Below, piece by piece: positions 38,446 through 47,536 of a DNA stretch of 64,000 nucleotides. The position numbers and the translations under genes are program-made. Numbering within the stretch: position 1 is the first letter of the stretch; the number at the start of each line of letters is the position of its first letter. Location: positions 372,001-436,000 of the forward strand of contig NZ_JAIVAH010000013.1 in NCBI RefSeq assembly GCF_020171745.1, given 5' to 3'. Origin of the DNA: Prescottella equi. GTDB taxonomy: Bacteria; Actinomycetota; Actinomycetes; Mycobacteriales; Mycobacteriaceae. Under the pieces are notes generated by a model. It saw only the letters and a program-made list of their open reading frames with translations, ran no database searches and was not told where the DNA came from.

Positions 38446-39779
38446 GACAACGCCCCCTGCTCGGCGGATGCGGATTCGTCCAGCATTGCCGCCCACAGGT
38501 TCTCGAACCCGGGCAACGTCTTGGCGGTGGTGCCGACGTCTTCGATGTCGACGCCGTCGACGACCAGTCCGAGGATCGCGCCGGCCGTCGCCATCCGGTG
38601 GTCGGCGTACGAGTGCCACTGCGCGCCGTGCAGCGGGCGCGGTTCGATGCGCAGGCCGTCGTCGGTCTCGGTGACCGCGCCGCCCAGCTTGTTGATCTCG
38701 GTGGCGAGCGCCGCCAACCGGTCGGTCTCGTGGCCGCGCAGGTGCGCGATGCCGCGCAGCACCGACGGGCCGTCCGCGAGCGCCGCCAGTGCCGCGACGG
38801 TGGGGGTGAGCTCGCCGATGTCGCGCAGGTCGATGTCGATGCCGCGCAACGTCTTCGGGCCGGTCACCGTGAGAACGTCGTCGTCGAGGCGGACGTCGGC
38901 GCCCATGTCGGCGAGGATCCCGCGGATCGCGTCTCCCGGCTGCGTCGTGCGGGACGGCCACAGCGGCACTCGCACGGTGCCGCCGGTGACGGCGGCCGCG
39001 GCCAGGAACGGCGTCGCGTTCGACAGATCGGGCTCGACGATCCAGTCCACGGGATCGATCTTGCCCGGCAACACCTTCCAGGTGTCGGCGTCGCCGCTCT
39101 CGCCGGGCGTGTGGACGGTGACGCCGGCCTCGCGCAGCATCTCGACGGTCATGTCGATGTGCGGCATCGACGGCAGCGAGCCGCCCTGGTGCCGGACGGT
39201 GACGCCCTCGTCGAAGCGGGCCGCCGACAACAGCAGTCCGGACACGAACTGCGACGAGCCGGACGCGTCGATCGTCACGGTGCCGCCGCGCAGGCCGCCG
39301 CGGCCGTGCACGGTGAAGGGGAGCGCGGTGCCGTCGATGTCGGCGCCCAGCCCACGCAGTGCGTCGAGGATCGTGCCGAGCGGCCGGGTGCGGGCCTGCT
39401 CGTCACCGTCGACGGCGACGGTGCCGTCGGCGAGGGCGGCGGCAGGTGGCAGGAAGCGCATCACCGTGCCGGCGAGGCCGCAGTCGACGGCGCCGCCGGT
39501 CATCGGGCCGGGGACCACATGCAGGGTGGTGCCGGTCGCGGCGTCGGGGGTCGCGGTGATCGCGACGCCGAGCGCCCGCAGGCCCTGGATCATGAGGTCG
39601 GTGTCGCGGCTGCGCAGCGCGCCGGTGATCGTGGACGGACCCGACGCGAGCGCCGCGAGGATCAGCGCCCGGTTGGTGATCGACTTCGATCCGGGCAGCG
39701 TCACGGACGCATCCACGGGGGCTTCGGCTCGGGGCGCTCTCCACAGGCTCTCACGACTCACCGGTCCATCTTCTCTCAT
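38442..39779 (-). CDS. aroA: 3-phosphoshikimate 1-carboxyvinyltransferase (EPSP synthase)
   Basis: 445 residues. It joins PEP to shikimate-3-phosphate in aromatic amino acid synthesis. Diagnostic blocks: [13 protein letters not shown] (PEP/S3P Lys-Ser), [34 protein letters not shown], and the C-terminal HSYADHRMA. The GLAGTVMRF segment corresponds to the LFLGNAGTAMRPL glyphosate region of the E. coli enzyme; Ala replaces the second-Gly-adjacent Asn, as in many actinobacteria. An alternative GTG lies 6 codons downstream. Stop overlaps rsgA start. Confidence 0.95.
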   Translation of the reverse strand: MREDGPVSRESLWRAPRAEAPVDASVTLPGSKSITNRALILAALASGPSTITGALRSRDTDLMIQGLRALGVAITATPDAATGTTLHVVPGPMTGGAVDCGLAGTVMRFLPPAAALADGTVAVDGDEQARTRPLGTILDALRGLGADIDGTALPFTVHGRGGLRGGTVTIDASGSSQFVSGLLLSAARFDEGVTVRHQGGSLPSMPHIDMTVEMLREAGVTVHTPGESGDADTWKVLPGKIDPVDWIVEPDLSNATPFLAAAAVTGGTVRVPLWPSRTTQPGDAIRGILADMGADVRLDDDVLTVTGPKTLRGIDIDLRDIGELTPTVAALAALADGPSVLRGIAHLRGHETDRLAALATEINKLGGAVTETDDGLRIEPRPLHGAQWHSYADHRMATAGAILGLVVDGVDIEDVGTTAKTLPGFENLWAAMLDESASAEQGALS

Positions 39780-39816
39780 GACGCTCTCTGTCGGTGAGCC
39801 GTGCCAGCATGGAGGT

Positions 39817-40572
39817 ATGTGCGGCAGGTATGCGACGACGGCCGACCCCGCGACGCTCGCGGTGGAACTCGATGCGGTGAACGAGACGGGGGAGTCCGGT
39901 TCGGAGGCGGCGGACTACAACGTCGCCCCCACGACCCAGGTCCTCACCGTCGTCGCGCGGCACGACCGCGGCGACGACGACAGCCCGGTGCGGCGCCGGA
40001 TCCGGCGCATGCGCTGGGGACTGGTGCCGTCGTACGCGACCGAGCCGGGCAAGGGTGCGCCGCTGTTCAACGCCCGCTCCGAGACCGTCGCCACCAAGGC
40101 CGCGTTCAAGACGTCGCTGCGGTTCAAGCGCTGCCTGGTCCCGATGGACGGCTGGTACGAGTGGCAGACCGAGCCCACGGCGGACGGCAAGGCCGCGAAG
40201 GTGCCGTACTACATGTCCCGCGGTGACGGGGAGCGCATGTTCATGGCCGGGCTGTGGTCGGTGTGGCACGACCCGAAGGCGCCCCGGGAGGCGCCGCTGC
40301 TGTCCACCACGATCCTCACCACCGACTCGGTGGACCAACTGGCCAACGTGCACGACCGGATGCCGCTGATCCTGCCGCCGGACCGGTGGGAGGCCTGGCT
40401 CGACCCGGACAGCCTCGGCCACCCCGACCTGATCCGGCCGAGCCTCGAGTCGGTCGCGGCCGTCGAGATCCGGCGCGTGTCACCGAAGGTGAACAGCGTC
40501 CGCAACAACGGCCCCGACCTCCTCGTGCCGGACGACGGGGAACGGTCGGGCGAGCAGATCAGCCTGCTGTGA
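39817..40572 (+). CDS. SRAP-domain protein (YedK/HMCES-like)
   Basis: 251 residues. SRAP proteins form a covalent thiazolidine link with abasic sites in single-stranded DNA. The catalytic Cys2 follows the initiator Met (MCGRYATT), a very strong start marker, and [39 protein letters not shown] and the active-site His in VHDRMPLI are all present. ATG with GGAGGT directly upstream. Its 3' end overlaps that of the LLM flavoenzyme gene on the other strand by 14 bp. Confidence 0.93.
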   Translation: MCGRYATTADPATLAVELDAVNETGESGSEAADYNVAPTTQVLTVVARHDRGDDDSPVRRRIRRMRWGLVPSYATEPGKGAPLFNARSETVATKAAFKTSLRFKRCLVPMDGWYEWQTEPTADGKAAKVPYYMSRGDGERMFMAGLWSVWHDPKAPREAPLLSTTILTTDSVDQLANVHDRMPLILPPDRWEAWLDPDSLGHPDLIRPSLESVAAVEIRRVSPKVNSVRNNGPDLLVPDDGERSGEQISLL

Positions 40573-41584
40573 GCGGCTGCCGCGCCGCGAGGCCGGTGAC
40601 GTCGGCGACCAGTTCGAGCGAGCGCATCCACGCGTCCCGCTCGGTGGCCGACGACGCGACGATCAATTCGTCGGCGCCGGTCCGCGCGGCGAACCGGTCC
40701 AGATAGTCGCCCACCACGGTCGGGGTGCCGACGGCGGTGTTCTGCACCATCGCCAGTACGTGCCGACCCGCCGGCGACTCGAGGGCCATGTCGGCCTCCT
40801 CGGGCGTGAGCGTGCGGCCGCGCTGGACGAACAGCCCGACCCGCTTGCGCTTGGCCTCCAGGAACAGGCGCTGCGCCTCGTCGTCGGTGTCGGCGGCGAT
40901 CACGTTCACGGCGGCGATCAGGTACGGCTCGGCGAGCTGCGCCGACGGCCGGAAGTCGCGACGGTAGATCGCGATCGCGTCGTCCAGGGCGGCCGGGGCG
41001 AAGTGCGACGCGAACGCGTACGGCAGACCCAGCGCCGCCGCCAGCTGCGCGCCGAACAGCGACGAACCCAGGATGTACAGCGGCACGTTCGTGCCCCGGC
41101 CCGGGGTCGCCTCGATCCCCGGGATGCGCGACGGACCCGTCAGGTACCCCTGCAGTTCGAGCACGTCCTGCGGAAACGACTCCGCGGAGCTGGGGTCGCG
41201 GCGCAGCGCCCGCATCGTCTGCTGGTCGCTGCCGGGAGCGCGGCCCAGGCCCAGGTCGATCCGGCCGGGATGCAACTCGGCGAGGGTGCCGAACTGTTCG
41301 GCGATCGTCAGCGGGGCATGGTTGGGCAGCATGATGCCGCCGGCGCCGAGGCGGATGCGCTCGGTGTGCGCGGCGACGTGCGCGATCAGCACGCTCGTCG
41401 CCGACGACGCGATCGCCGGCATGTTGTGGTGCTCCGCGTACCAGATCCGCTCGTAGCCCCACCGTTCCGCGTTCCGGGCCATCTCCACGCTGGCCAGGAA
41501 GCTGTCGCCGGCCGTCTCGCCCGCACCGATCTGTGCGAGGTCGAGGATGGAGATGGGCAGGGAGAGACCAGTCACGCCGGACAC
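40559..41584 (-). CDS. LLM-class (luciferase-like) flavin-dependent oxidoreductase
   Basis: 341 residues from GTG 41584; a TTG at 41620 would add 12. Bacterial-luciferase-like TIM barrel of the MsnO8 type: [10 protein letters not shown] at the N-terminus, [87 protein letters not shown]. It would use FMN, or F420 given the fbi genes, but the sequence pattern is that of FMN members. Substrate unknown. Confidence 0.83.
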   Translation of the reverse strand: MSGVTGLSLPISILDLAQIGAGETAGDSFLASVEMARNAERWGYERIWYAEHHNMPAIASSATSVLIAHVAAHTERIRLGAGGIMLPNHAPLTIAEQFGTLAELHPGRIDLGLGRAPGSDQQTMRALRRDPSSAESFPQDVLELQGYLTGPSRIPGIEATPGRGTNVPLYILGSSLFGAQLAAALGLPYAFASHFAPAALDDAIAIYRRDFRPSAQLAEPYLIAAVNVIAADTDDEAQRLFLEAKRKRVGLFVQRGRTLTPEEADMALESPAGRHVLAMVQNTAVGTPTVVGDYLDRFAARTGADELIVASSATERDAWMRSLELVADVTGLAARQPLTAG

Positions 41585-41666
41585 CGTCTTTCGTTCGTCG
41601 AAGATTCTTCTCAGGGGCAACAGCGGCCGCTGCCCATAGATTCCGCGGCGGTGCCGCGTTGCGCAC

Positions 41667-42161
41667 TCAGCCGGCGGTGATCTCCGCGACCACCGCGCCC
41701 GCGAGCCGCACCAGATCCTGCGGTGCCACCTCGATCTCGAGGCCCCTTCGCCCCGCGCTGCACAGCACGCGGTCCCACGTCAGGGCGGAGGCGTCGATCA
41801 CCGTCGGAAGGCGCTTGCGCTGGCCGAGCGGCGAGATGCCGCCCAGGACGTACCCGGTGGACCGTTCCGCGTCGGACTGGTCGGCCATGACGGCCTTGCT
41901 CGCGCCCAACGCCGCCGCGGCCGCCTTGAGCGACAGCTTCGACGGCACCGGCAGCACCGCCACCGCGAGCTTGCCGGTGTCGGTCTTGACGACGAGCGTC
42001 TTGAAGATCTGTGCCGGTTCGACACCGAGGTGGCCGGCCAGGGAGTGGACGGCCTCGTCCCCGTAGGACGACGCGCGGGCGTCGTGGTCGTACTCGTGGA
42101 CCCGGTGCGTCACCTTCTCCTTGTCGAGCAGCTTCGTTGCGGGAGTCGATGTTCCGGCCAT
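41667..42161 (-). CDS. ybaK: Cys-tRNA(Pro)/aminoacyl-tRNA deacylase, YbaK/EbsC type
   Basis: 164 residues. YbaK hydrolyses mischarged Cys-tRNA(Pro). Conserved features: [22 protein letters not shown], the K in [12 protein letters not shown] (catalytic Lys), and [24 protein letters not shown] start. It is divergent from sigH, and the short intergenic region holds the SigH-type promoter. Confidence 0.9.
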   Translation of the reverse strand: MAGTSTPATKLLDKEKVTHRVHEYDHDARASSYGDEAVHSLAGHLGVEPAQIFKTLVVKTDTGKLAVAVLPVPSKLSLKAAAAALGASKAVMADQSDAERSTGYVLGGISPLGQRKRLPTVIDASALTWDRVLCSAGRRGLEIEVAPQDLVRLAGAVVAEITAG

Positions 42162-42185
42162 GAGCAGTCACTCTAGAGCGCGCAC

Positions 42186-42215
42186 GGGAACAGACTCTCG
42201 TTCCGCGCTGTTGAT
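42186..42215 (+). promoter_or_regulatory. SigH/SigR-type autoregulatory promoter
   Basis: GGGAAC (42186-42191), exactly 18 nt, then GTTGAT (42210-42215). This fits the GGAAT/C-N18-GTT consensus of thiol-stress ECF sigma factors (SigH of mycobacteria, SigR of Streptomyces). The transcript would include an in-frame GTG at 42253. Confidence 0.8.
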
Positions 42216-42343
42216 ATCTCGCGAGACGCTGCATCAGCGAAGGGAGTGGTTCGTGCCGGTGTTGTGCGCAGAACGGGTTCGTCCGGAGGCCGCGGCGGAT
42301 TTCGTGACCGAGACGCATCCCTCGATAGCCCCGGGGTTGGCGG

Positions 42344-42349
42344 TAGCCT
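42344..42349 (+). promoter_or_regulatory. Proximal housekeeping-type -10 of sigH
   Basis: TAGCCT; a transcript from here (start near 42357) would carry AAGGGATCAGC before the GTG at 42379 and could only make the short SigH form. Confidence 0.45.
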
Positions 42350-42378
42350 TGACCCCTACGGCAAGCGAAGGGATCAGC

Positions 42379-43053
42379 GTGCTGGACGATCACGAACCCG
42401 CGAACGAGGCCGCGGGTGACGGCCCGGAGTCCCAGGACCAACTGATCGAGCGGTTCGAGCGTGACGCGCTACCGCTGCTCGATCAGCTGTACGGTGCCGC
42501 GCTGCGCATGACGCGCAACCCGGCGGACGCCGAGGACCTGGTGCAGGAGACGTACGTCAAGGCGTACTCGGCGTTCCGTTCCTTCAAGGAGGGGACGAAC
42601 CTCAAGGCCTGGCTGTACCGCATCCTCACCAACACCTACATCAACTCCTACCGCAAGAAGCAGCGTCAGCCTGCGCAGTACCCGACGGACGAGATCACCG
42701 ACTGGCAGCTGGCCGCGACGGCCGAGCACACCTCGACCGGTCTGCGCTCCGCCGAGGTCGAGGCGCTCGACGCGCTCCCGGACGACGACATCAAGGCGGC
42801 CCTGCAGGAACTCCCGGAGGAGTTCCGGATGGCGGTGTACTACGCCGACGTCGAGGGATTCCCCTACAAGGAGATCGCGGAGATCATGGGCACGCCGATC
42901 GGCACCGTGATGTCCCGACTGCACCGCGGGCGCAAGCAGTTGCGGGGTCTGCTCGCGGATGTCGCCCGGGAACGTGGATTCAACCGCGGGGGCGCCGTCG
43001 ACGCCGCCGAGCGCAGCAGTGCCGTCGAGGCGGAGCGGGAGGTTACTCGGTGA
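42379..43053 (+). CDS. sigH: ECF sigma factor SigH
   Basis: 224 residues from GTG 42379, with GAAGGGA 7 nt upstream. Region 2: [27 protein letters not shown] and [20 protein letters not shown]; region 4: [45 protein letters not shown]. SigH directs thioredoxin, protease and chaperone genes during thiol oxidation. The frame stays open upstream to 42121; GTG 42253 (after GAAGGGAGTGG) would add 42 residues and lies downstream of the SigH-type promoter, so a longer isoform is possible. Stop overlaps the rshA GTG. Confidence 0.95.
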   Translation: MLDDHEPANEAAGDGPESQDQLIERFERDALPLLDQLYGAALRMTRNPADAEDLVQETYVKAYSAFRSFKEGTNLKAWLYRILTNTYINSYRKKQRQPAQYPTDEITDWQLAATAEHTSTGLRSAEVEALDALPDDDIKAALQELPEEFRMAVYYADVEGFPYKEIAEIMGTPIGTVMSRLHRGRKQLRGLLADVARERGFNRGGAVDAAERSSAVEAEREVTR

Positions 43054-43349
43054 CCGGGGAGAACGAATTCGAGCAGTTGGACTGCTCGGCGGTGATCGCG
43101 GACGTGTGGTTGCTGCTCGACAGCGAGTGCGACGAGCATTCCCGCGCGCGGATCGAGCGGCACCTCGAGAACTGTGGAGCGTGCTTCGCGGCGTACGGCA
43201 TCGAGGAGAAGGTCAAGAGGCTGATCGGGCGTAAGTGTGGTGGGGATCATGCACCCGCCGGCCTGCGCGAACGCCTGTCGATCGAGATCCGTCGGACGGT
43301 GGTCGTCACCGAGACCGGGCTGGTCGGGGATCTCGACACCGATCGCTGA
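43050..43349 (+). CDS. rshA: Zinc-binding anti-sigma factor RshA (RsrA family)
   Basis: 99 residues. The ZAS motif is His38-x3-Cys42-x2-Cys45 (HLENCGAC), with further Cys at 12, 27 and in GRKCGGD. Oxidation of the zinc-site cysteines releases SigH. The GTG overlaps the sigH stop (GTGA), giving coupled, near-stoichiometric synthesis. The C-terminal 30 residues are basic then acidic. It is followed by a terminator with an expanded poly-G arm. Confidence 0.93.
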   Translation: MTGENEFEQLDCSAVIADVWLLLDSECDEHSRARIERHLENCGACFAAYGIEEKVKRLIGRKCGGDHAPAGLRERLSIEIRRTVVVTETGLVGDLDTDR

Positions 43350-43368
43350 CCTGCGCAGATACGACGAT

Positions 43369-43425
<57 letters not shown>

Positions 43426-43447
43426 CGATTCTCGTCTACAGCCTTAC

Positions 43448-43522
43448 TCAGGCGTTGGGACGCTTGCCGTGGTTGGCGGCGTTGCCCTTGCGGCTGCGCT
43501 TCTTACGACCACGCTTACCCAT
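43448..43522 (-). CDS. 50S ribosomal protein bL37 (24 aa)
   Basis: A 24-residue, extremely basic peptide, MGKRGRKKRSRK followed by GNAANHGKRPNA, with AGAAGGAG 7-8 nt before the ATG. It matches the small mycobacterial ribosomal protein bL37, first seen in M. smegmatis 50S cryo-EM maps near the peptidyl-transferase region. Too small for ordinary gene finders. It lies between rshA and the biotinylated protein gene on the opposite strand. Confidence 0.87.
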   Translation of the reverse strand: MGKRGRKKRSRKGNAANHGKRPNA

Positions 43523-43630
43523 GAGTAGCTCCTTCTCTGTTCGAACTCGGGTTCGTCCTAGTGTTTCACGTGTGGTTGGCTGTGGTTCCATTGGCTGGTC
43601 CGCGACCGTCCACGAACAGTGAGGTGCCAG

Positions 43631-43846
43631 GTGGCAGAAGATGTGCGCGCCGAGATGGTTTCGACCGTTTACCAGGTCGTTGTCAGTGCAGGCGAAGAGG
43701 TCAACGAGGGCGACACCCTGGTGATCCTCGAGTCCATGAAGATGGAAATCCCCGTTCTGGCCGAGGTCACCGGCAAGGTGACGTCCGTCGACGTGAAGGT
43801 CGGCGATGTCATCCAGCAGGGCGATCTGATCGCCACCATCAGCTGA
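43631..43846 (+). CDS. Biotinylated protein (biotin carrier domain, TB7.3 type)
   Basis: 71 residues, a single biotinyl/lipoyl domain. The biotin site is Lys37 in ESMKMEIPV, with the usual Met-Lys-Met. The rest follows the hammerhead fold (EEVNEGDTLVIL; VGDVIQQGDLIATIS). GTG with GAGG upstream, chosen over an in-frame GTG at 43619 because AEDVRAE is the conserved N-terminus. It may serve as carrier for an acyl-CoA carboxylase encoded elsewhere. Rv3221c counterpart. Confidence 0.9.
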   Translation: MAEDVRAEMVSTVYQVVVSAGEEVNEGDTLVILESMKMEIPVLAEVTGKVTSVDVKVGDVIQQGDLIATIS

Positions 43847-43874
43847 ACCAGAGAAGCGATTCGGAGCCTGGCAC

Positions 43875-45386
43875 ATGTCGACCCTGAGCGACCTGCTCGC
43901 CGAGCACACCGACCTTCCCGGTAACGCGGTAGACCACCTGCAGCAGGTGGTGGGCGAATGGCAGCTACTCGCGGACCTGTCTTTCGCCGATGTCCTGCTG
44001 TGGGTGGCCACCGAGCGGCCGGAGGGGGCCGACGGTGCGGTGCCGGGGACCGTCGTGTGCGTCGCGCAGTGCCGGCCGACAACGGCCTCCACCGCATTTC
44101 CCGACGACGCCGTCGGCTCGGTGGTCTCGGAGTCCGAGCATCCGCAGGTGCTCCGGGCGCTTGTCGAGGGCGAGATCGTCAGCGAGGTCGATCATTCGTG
44201 GCGTGGGGGAGCGCCCCTACGCAGGGAAGCGGTCCCGGTCCGCTGCGACGGTGAGGTGATCGCCGTCCTGAGCCGGGACACCAACCTGGCGCAGCAGCGT
44301 GCCCAGAGCCCCCTCGAAGTCGCGTACCTCGATTGCGCCGCCGACCTGTGCCAGATGATCAGCGAGGGGACGTTCCCCAACCCGGAGACCCGCTCCGACA
44401 CCAATTCGAGCCCCCGCGCCGGCGACGGTTTCATCCGTCTCGATCCCGAGGGGCGGGTGGTGTACTCGAGCCCGAACGCGTTGTCGGCCTACCACCGGAT
44501 GGGTCTGAACACCGATCTGGTGGGCAAGGACCTGGCGTCCACGACGCGCTCGCTCATCACCGATCCGTTCGAATCGCAGGAAGTGGCCGACTACATCAGC
44601 GGCACGCTCGGCGGTCGGCTCGGACACCGGATGGAGATCGAGGCCCGTGGGGCGACCGTTCTGCTCCGGGCCCTCGTGCTCAAGCCGCGCGGCACGGTGG
44701 TCGGCGCCGCCGTGGTGATCCGTGACGTCACCGAGGTGAAGCGCCGTGATCGCGCGCTGCTGAGCAAGGACGCGACGATCCGGGAGATTCACCACCGGGT
44801 CAAGAACAATCTCCAGACGGTCGCGGCGCTGCTGCGCCTGCAGGCCCGCCGCACCGAGAACGAGGAGGCGCGGCTGGCGCTGAGCGAGTCGGTCCGGCGG
44901 GTGACTTCCATTGCGCTCGTTCATGATGCGCTGTCGATGTCGGTGGACGAGGAAGTCGATCTCGACGAGGTCGTGGACAGTCTCGTGCCGATCCTCGCGG
45001 ACGTCGCGTCGGTCAACATGCCGATCAAGATCAAGCGTGAGGGCAGTCTCGGCGTGTTCTCCGCCGAGCGGGCGACTCCGCTTGTGATGGTGCTGACGGA
45101 ACTCGTGCAGAACGCGATCGAGCACGCCTTCGAGCCGGGAGAATCGGGGACGGTGTACCTGCGCTCGGATCGATCCGCGCGTTGGCTCGACGTCGTCATC
45201 CACGACGACGGGCGCGGACTTCCGGCCGGGTTCAGTCTCGAGAAGTCGGACCGGTTGGGACTTCAGATCGTGCGGACCCTGGTGGGCGCGGAGTTGGGTG
45301 GTTCCCTCGGGCTGCATCCGTCGCCGAACGGTGGAACCGACGCTGTGCTCCGCGTGCCGCTGGGTCGGCGGTCACCGCGAAGCTAG
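43875..45386 (+). CDS. pdtaS: Sensor histidine kinase PdtaS
   Basis: 503 residues. GAF-like domain (about 5-140), PAS-like domain (about 175-285), then a HisKA_2 dimerisation domain with the phospho-acceptor His306 in REIHHRVKNNLQT and a HATPase_c domain (NAIEHAF, DDGRGLPAG, LGLQIVRTLV). No membrane segments, so it is cytosolic. In M. tuberculosis it phosphorylates PdtaR, an ANTAR RNA-binding antiterminator coded elsewhere, as apparently here. It starts 28 bp after the biotin protein and is probably cotranscribed. Confidence 0.93.
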   Translation: MSTLSDLLAEHTDLPGNAVDHLQQVVGEWQLLADLSFADVLLWVATERPEGADGAVPGTVVCVAQCRPTTASTAFPDDAVGSVVSESEHPQVLRALVEGEIVSEVDHSWRGGAPLRREAVPVRCDGEVIAVLSRDTNLAQQRAQSPLEVAYLDCAADLCQMISEGTFPNPETRSDTNSSPRAGDGFIRLDPEGRVVYSSPNALSAYHRMGLNTDLVGKDLASTTRSLITDPFESQEVADYISGTLGGRLGHRMEIEARGATVLLRALVLKPRGTVVGAAVVIRDVTEVKRRDRALLSKDATIREIHHRVKNNLQTVAALLRLQARRTENEEARLALSESVRRVTSIALVHDALSMSVDEEVDLDEVVDSLVPILADVASVNMPIKIKREGSLGVFSAERATPLVMVLTELVQNAIEHAFEPGESGTVYLRSDRSARWLDVVIHDDGRGLPAGFSLEKSDRLGLQIVRTLVGAELGGSLGLHPSPNGGTDAVLRVPLGRRSPRS

Positions 45387-45468
45387 GCGACGTCGCGCCC
45401 GCCGGGCGCGGTCGATGGTTCTTACATTCGCGGTTCTTACGTTCGCGTCACGAAAAGCGTGAAACGAC

Positions 45469-45502
45469 GGAGGGCCCGGCACCTCGTGGTGCCGAGCCCT
45501 CC
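45469..45502. terminator. Bidirectional terminator between pdtaS and whiB1
   Basis: GGAGGGCCCGGCACC (45469-45483) pairs with GGTGCCGAGCCCTCC (45488-45502), one mismatch, TCGT loop. Confidence 0.85.
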
Positions 45503-45514
45503 GCGAAAGCCGTA

Positions 45515-45769
45515 TCAGACCGCGGTGCGTGCGCGGGTCCGAGCGTTGCGGCGCTTGAGGGCGCGACGCTCGTCCTCGCTCATGCCGCCCCAGACGCCGG
45601 CGTCCTGGCCGGACTCGAGGGCCCAGGACAGGCACTCGGCGGTGACGGGGCAACGGTTGCAGACAACCTTGGCATCAGCAATCTGCGCGAGAGCCGGGCC
45701 GCTGTTTCCCACCGGGAAGAACAGTTCGGGATCCTCGTCGCGACAGATTGCGGTGTGACGCCAGTCCAT
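45515..45769 (-). CDS. whiB1: WhiB-family nitric-oxide-responsive regulator WhiB1
   Basis: 84 residues, identical in length to M. tuberculosis WhiB1 and beginning MDWRHTAICRDEDPELFFP. Cluster cysteines at C9, C37, C40 and C46; GVWGGMSEDERR turn; basic RRALKRRNARTRARTAV tail. WhiB1 is an essential 4Fe-4S protein sensitive to NO that binds the primary sigma factor. The in-frame extension to 45823 lacks a ribosome-binding site. A Crp-like site lies about 90 bp upstream. Confidence 0.96.
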   Translation of the reverse strand: MDWRHTAICRDEDPELFFPVGNSGPALAQIADAKVVCNRCPVTAECLSWALESGQDAGVWGGMSEDERRALKRRNARTRARTAV

Positions 45770-46098
45770 CTTTCTACTCCTTAGTTGGGTGCAATGTGCA
45801 CCGTTATGTATTCGCAAGTTCATGGGCGCTTACTTGGAAGTTTCAGCGCTGTTACTTGTGAATGCTTTCACGAACCGAGGGGAAGTCAATAGAAAACGAC
45901 TGCACCGTGGGCAAGCTCACTCGGTTAGGCTCCCCTATGTGGTCCCTCGTCCTTTCTACACCCACCTGGGGATTTGCGCACCCCATCTGGGCATTTGGGT
46001 GCGGACGAGTGACCGATCGGCCGGTTGGGAGGCCTCGATCGGGCGTCCGATTGAGTGGAACGGGGCGCAGAAGGCCGCGATCGGGGCCGATCCGGGGA
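45770..46098. promoter_or_regulatory. whiB1 promoter region and end of the lipid-kinase transcript
   Basis: 329 bp. Nearer whiB1 it is unusually AT-rich for this genome (45780-45915). It includes the Crp-like site (45857-45872). A hairpin CGCACCC/GGGTGCG (45977-45983/45997-46003) may end the lipid-kinase mRNA. The stretch 45961-46003 contains an imperfect duplication of about 20 bp (CACCTGGGGATTTG/CATCTGGGCATTTG). I see no gene. Confidence 0.5.
45857..45872. promoter_or_regulatory. Crp/Cmr-type binding site upstream of whiB1
   Basis: TGTGAATGCTTTCACG, matching TGTGA-N6-TCACA in 9 of 10 positions. M. tuberculosis whiB1 is known to be controlled by the cAMP receptor protein. Confidence 0.7.
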
Positions 46099-47055
46099 TC
46101 AGCGCGGTGCGGGTGCGACGACCTCGAGTGCGTCCGGCACCGCGACGAATGTCACATCGGTTCGCAGGCCGATATAGTCGCCGTCCATTTGCAGGCCGAT
46201 CGGGGAACTCGAACGGATGTGGATTTGTGGAACGTCGTCGAATCGAATCAATGAATGTGATTTAGGCGATAATCCGGCGGAAAGTAGTTGACGAACTACG
46301 CGAAGACTGGCAAAGACGCGCATGGTCCGCATCGCGAACAGTCCGAGGCCGGTGTCGAAGCCCGTCCCCGGATTCGTGTGCACCTCACGCCTGTTCAGAT
46401 ACGTCCACGGAGTCGAGTTCGAGACGAAGGCGTAGTGGATGCCCTCGATCGGTTCGCGGTCGGGCACGGTCACCGTCAATGTCGGCTCCTCGCGCTTCGC
46501 GCGGAAGAATGCGCGGACGGCATGACGCACGTAGCGCCCCGGCGTGACCGCCTGTCCATTGTTGCGGCCCCTGTCGACGGCCTCACAGACCTGTGCGTCG
46601 AGGCCCATGCCCGCATTGAACGTGAACCAGCGGTTGTCGCAGTGGCCGAGGCCGATCGTCCGGCGTCGGCGCAACGCGAGGAGATCGATCAACTGATTCG
46701 TGGCGTCGACCGGATCGGGTTCGATGCCCAGCGAGCGCGCGAACACGTTCGCCGATCCGCCGGGGACGACCGCCACCAGTGGGATCGGGCCGATCGGAAC
46801 CGAGCGCATCGACTTGGGATGCGGCTCGCCGAGCAGGCCGTTGACCACTTCGTTCACCGTGCCGTCGCCGCCGTGGACAATGATCAGCGCGACGCCGTCG
46901 GTGCGGGCCTTCGCGGCCAGTTCGCCGGCGTGTCCGCGGTGCGTCGTGTGCGCGACGTCGAGGCGGACCCGGCTCGACAGCGCGTGTGCGAGCAGGTCTC
47001 GGCCCGCAGGTGTGGTCGAGGTGGCGTTGGGGTTGACGATCAGCAGCGCGCGCAC
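46099..47055 (-). CDS. Diacylglycerol kinase-family lipid kinase
   Basis: 318 residues. DAGK catalytic domain: N-terminal LLIVNPNA, the nucleotide-binding IIVHGGDGTVNEVVNGLLG (GGDGT) and VVPGGSANVFARSLGI (PGGSxN). The C-terminal beta-rich domain contains GLQMDGDY. It would phosphorylate a lipid such as diacylglycerol or a sphingosine-like molecule. GTG start 8 nt after a TAGGCT on the minus strand (47064-47069), leaderless. Corresponds to Rv3218. Confidence 0.9.
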   Translation of the reverse strand: MRALLIVNPNATSTTPAGRDLLAHALSSRVRLDVAHTTHRGHAGELAAKARTDGVALIIVHGGDGTVNEVVNGLLGEPHPKSMRSVPIGPIPLVAVVPGGSANVFARSLGIEPDPVDATNQLIDLLALRRRRTIGLGHCDNRWFTFNAGMGLDAQVCEAVDRGRNNGQAVTPGRYVRHAVRAFFRAKREEPTLTVTVPDREPIEGIHYAFVSNSTPWTYLNRREVHTNPGTGFDTGLGLFAMRTMRVFASLRVVRQLLSAGLSPKSHSLIRFDDVPQIHIRSSSPIGLQMDGDYIGLRTDVTFVAVPDALEVVAPAPR

Positions 47056-47063
47056 GGGGCATC

Positions 47064-47069
47064 AGCCTA
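47064..47069 (-). promoter_or_regulatory. -10 element for the leaderless lipid kinase
   Basis: TAGGCT on the minus strand, 8 nt before the GTG at 47055; 19 bp away from the divergent TAGGCT at 47089-47094. Confidence 0.5.
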
Positions 47070-47088
47070 GCCGGGTCCGGTCGATGTA

Positions 47089-47094
47089 TAGGCT
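47089..47094 (+). promoter_or_regulatory. -10 element for the leaderless membrane protein gene
   Basis: TAGGCT with 6 nt to the GTG at 47101. Confidence 0.5.
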
Positions 47095-47100
47095 GGCTGC

Positions 47101-47523
47101 GTGTCGAATCAGTCTGCGTCCGCCCCTACTCCCAGCACGGTCCTCCGGGCCGGCGCGATCGTCGCTCTCGAGGGTGCGGCCGCTGTCGGTTTCGCGATCT
47201 TCCTGGTGGTGCGGGGTCTGCTCGGCGCCGATCAGAGCGTCACGAGCGGCTACGGTACCGCCGTCTGGTTCATCATCCTCGGCGGTGCCGTGCTGGCGGC
47301 CGGCATCGCGCTGCTGCGCGGGCAGCGCTGGGGACGCACGATCGCGCTCATGGCGCAGCTGCTGCTGCTGCCCGTCACGTGGTACGTGCTGACCTCGCAC
47401 CGCTGGTTCTGGGGTGTTCTGCTCGGCGCCGTGGTGCTCACGGCGCTCGCGATGCTGTTCGCAGGCAGCACCTCTCGCTGGATGGCCGAGGCCTACGGGG
47501 CCCCGGACGCCGACGAGGAGTGA
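47101..47523 (+). CDS. Four-TM membrane protein (Rv3217c homologue)
   Basis: 140 residues with four hydrophobic segments at about 16-38, 52-70, 80-97 and 101-122. Charged loops between TM2 and TM3 (RGQRWGRTI) suggest a cytosolic side by the positive-inside rule. No catalytic motif; function unknown. Convergent with the GNAT gene, 13 bp between stops. Confidence 0.8.
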   Translation: MSNQSASAPTPSTVLRAGAIVALEGAAAVGFAIFLVVRGLLGADQSVTSGYGTAVWFIILGGAVLAAGIALLRGQRWGRTIALMAQLLLLPVTWYVLTSHRWFWGVLLGAVVLTALAMLFAGSTSRWMAEAYGAPDADEE

Positions 47524-47536
47524 GCTCCGGGGCCGG

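Noticed and set aside
37429-40572. A 1047-codon open frame on the plus strand
   Set aside because: Only its last 252 codons (SRAP protein from 39817) are real; the rest is antisense to rsgA and aroA, a high-GC artefact.
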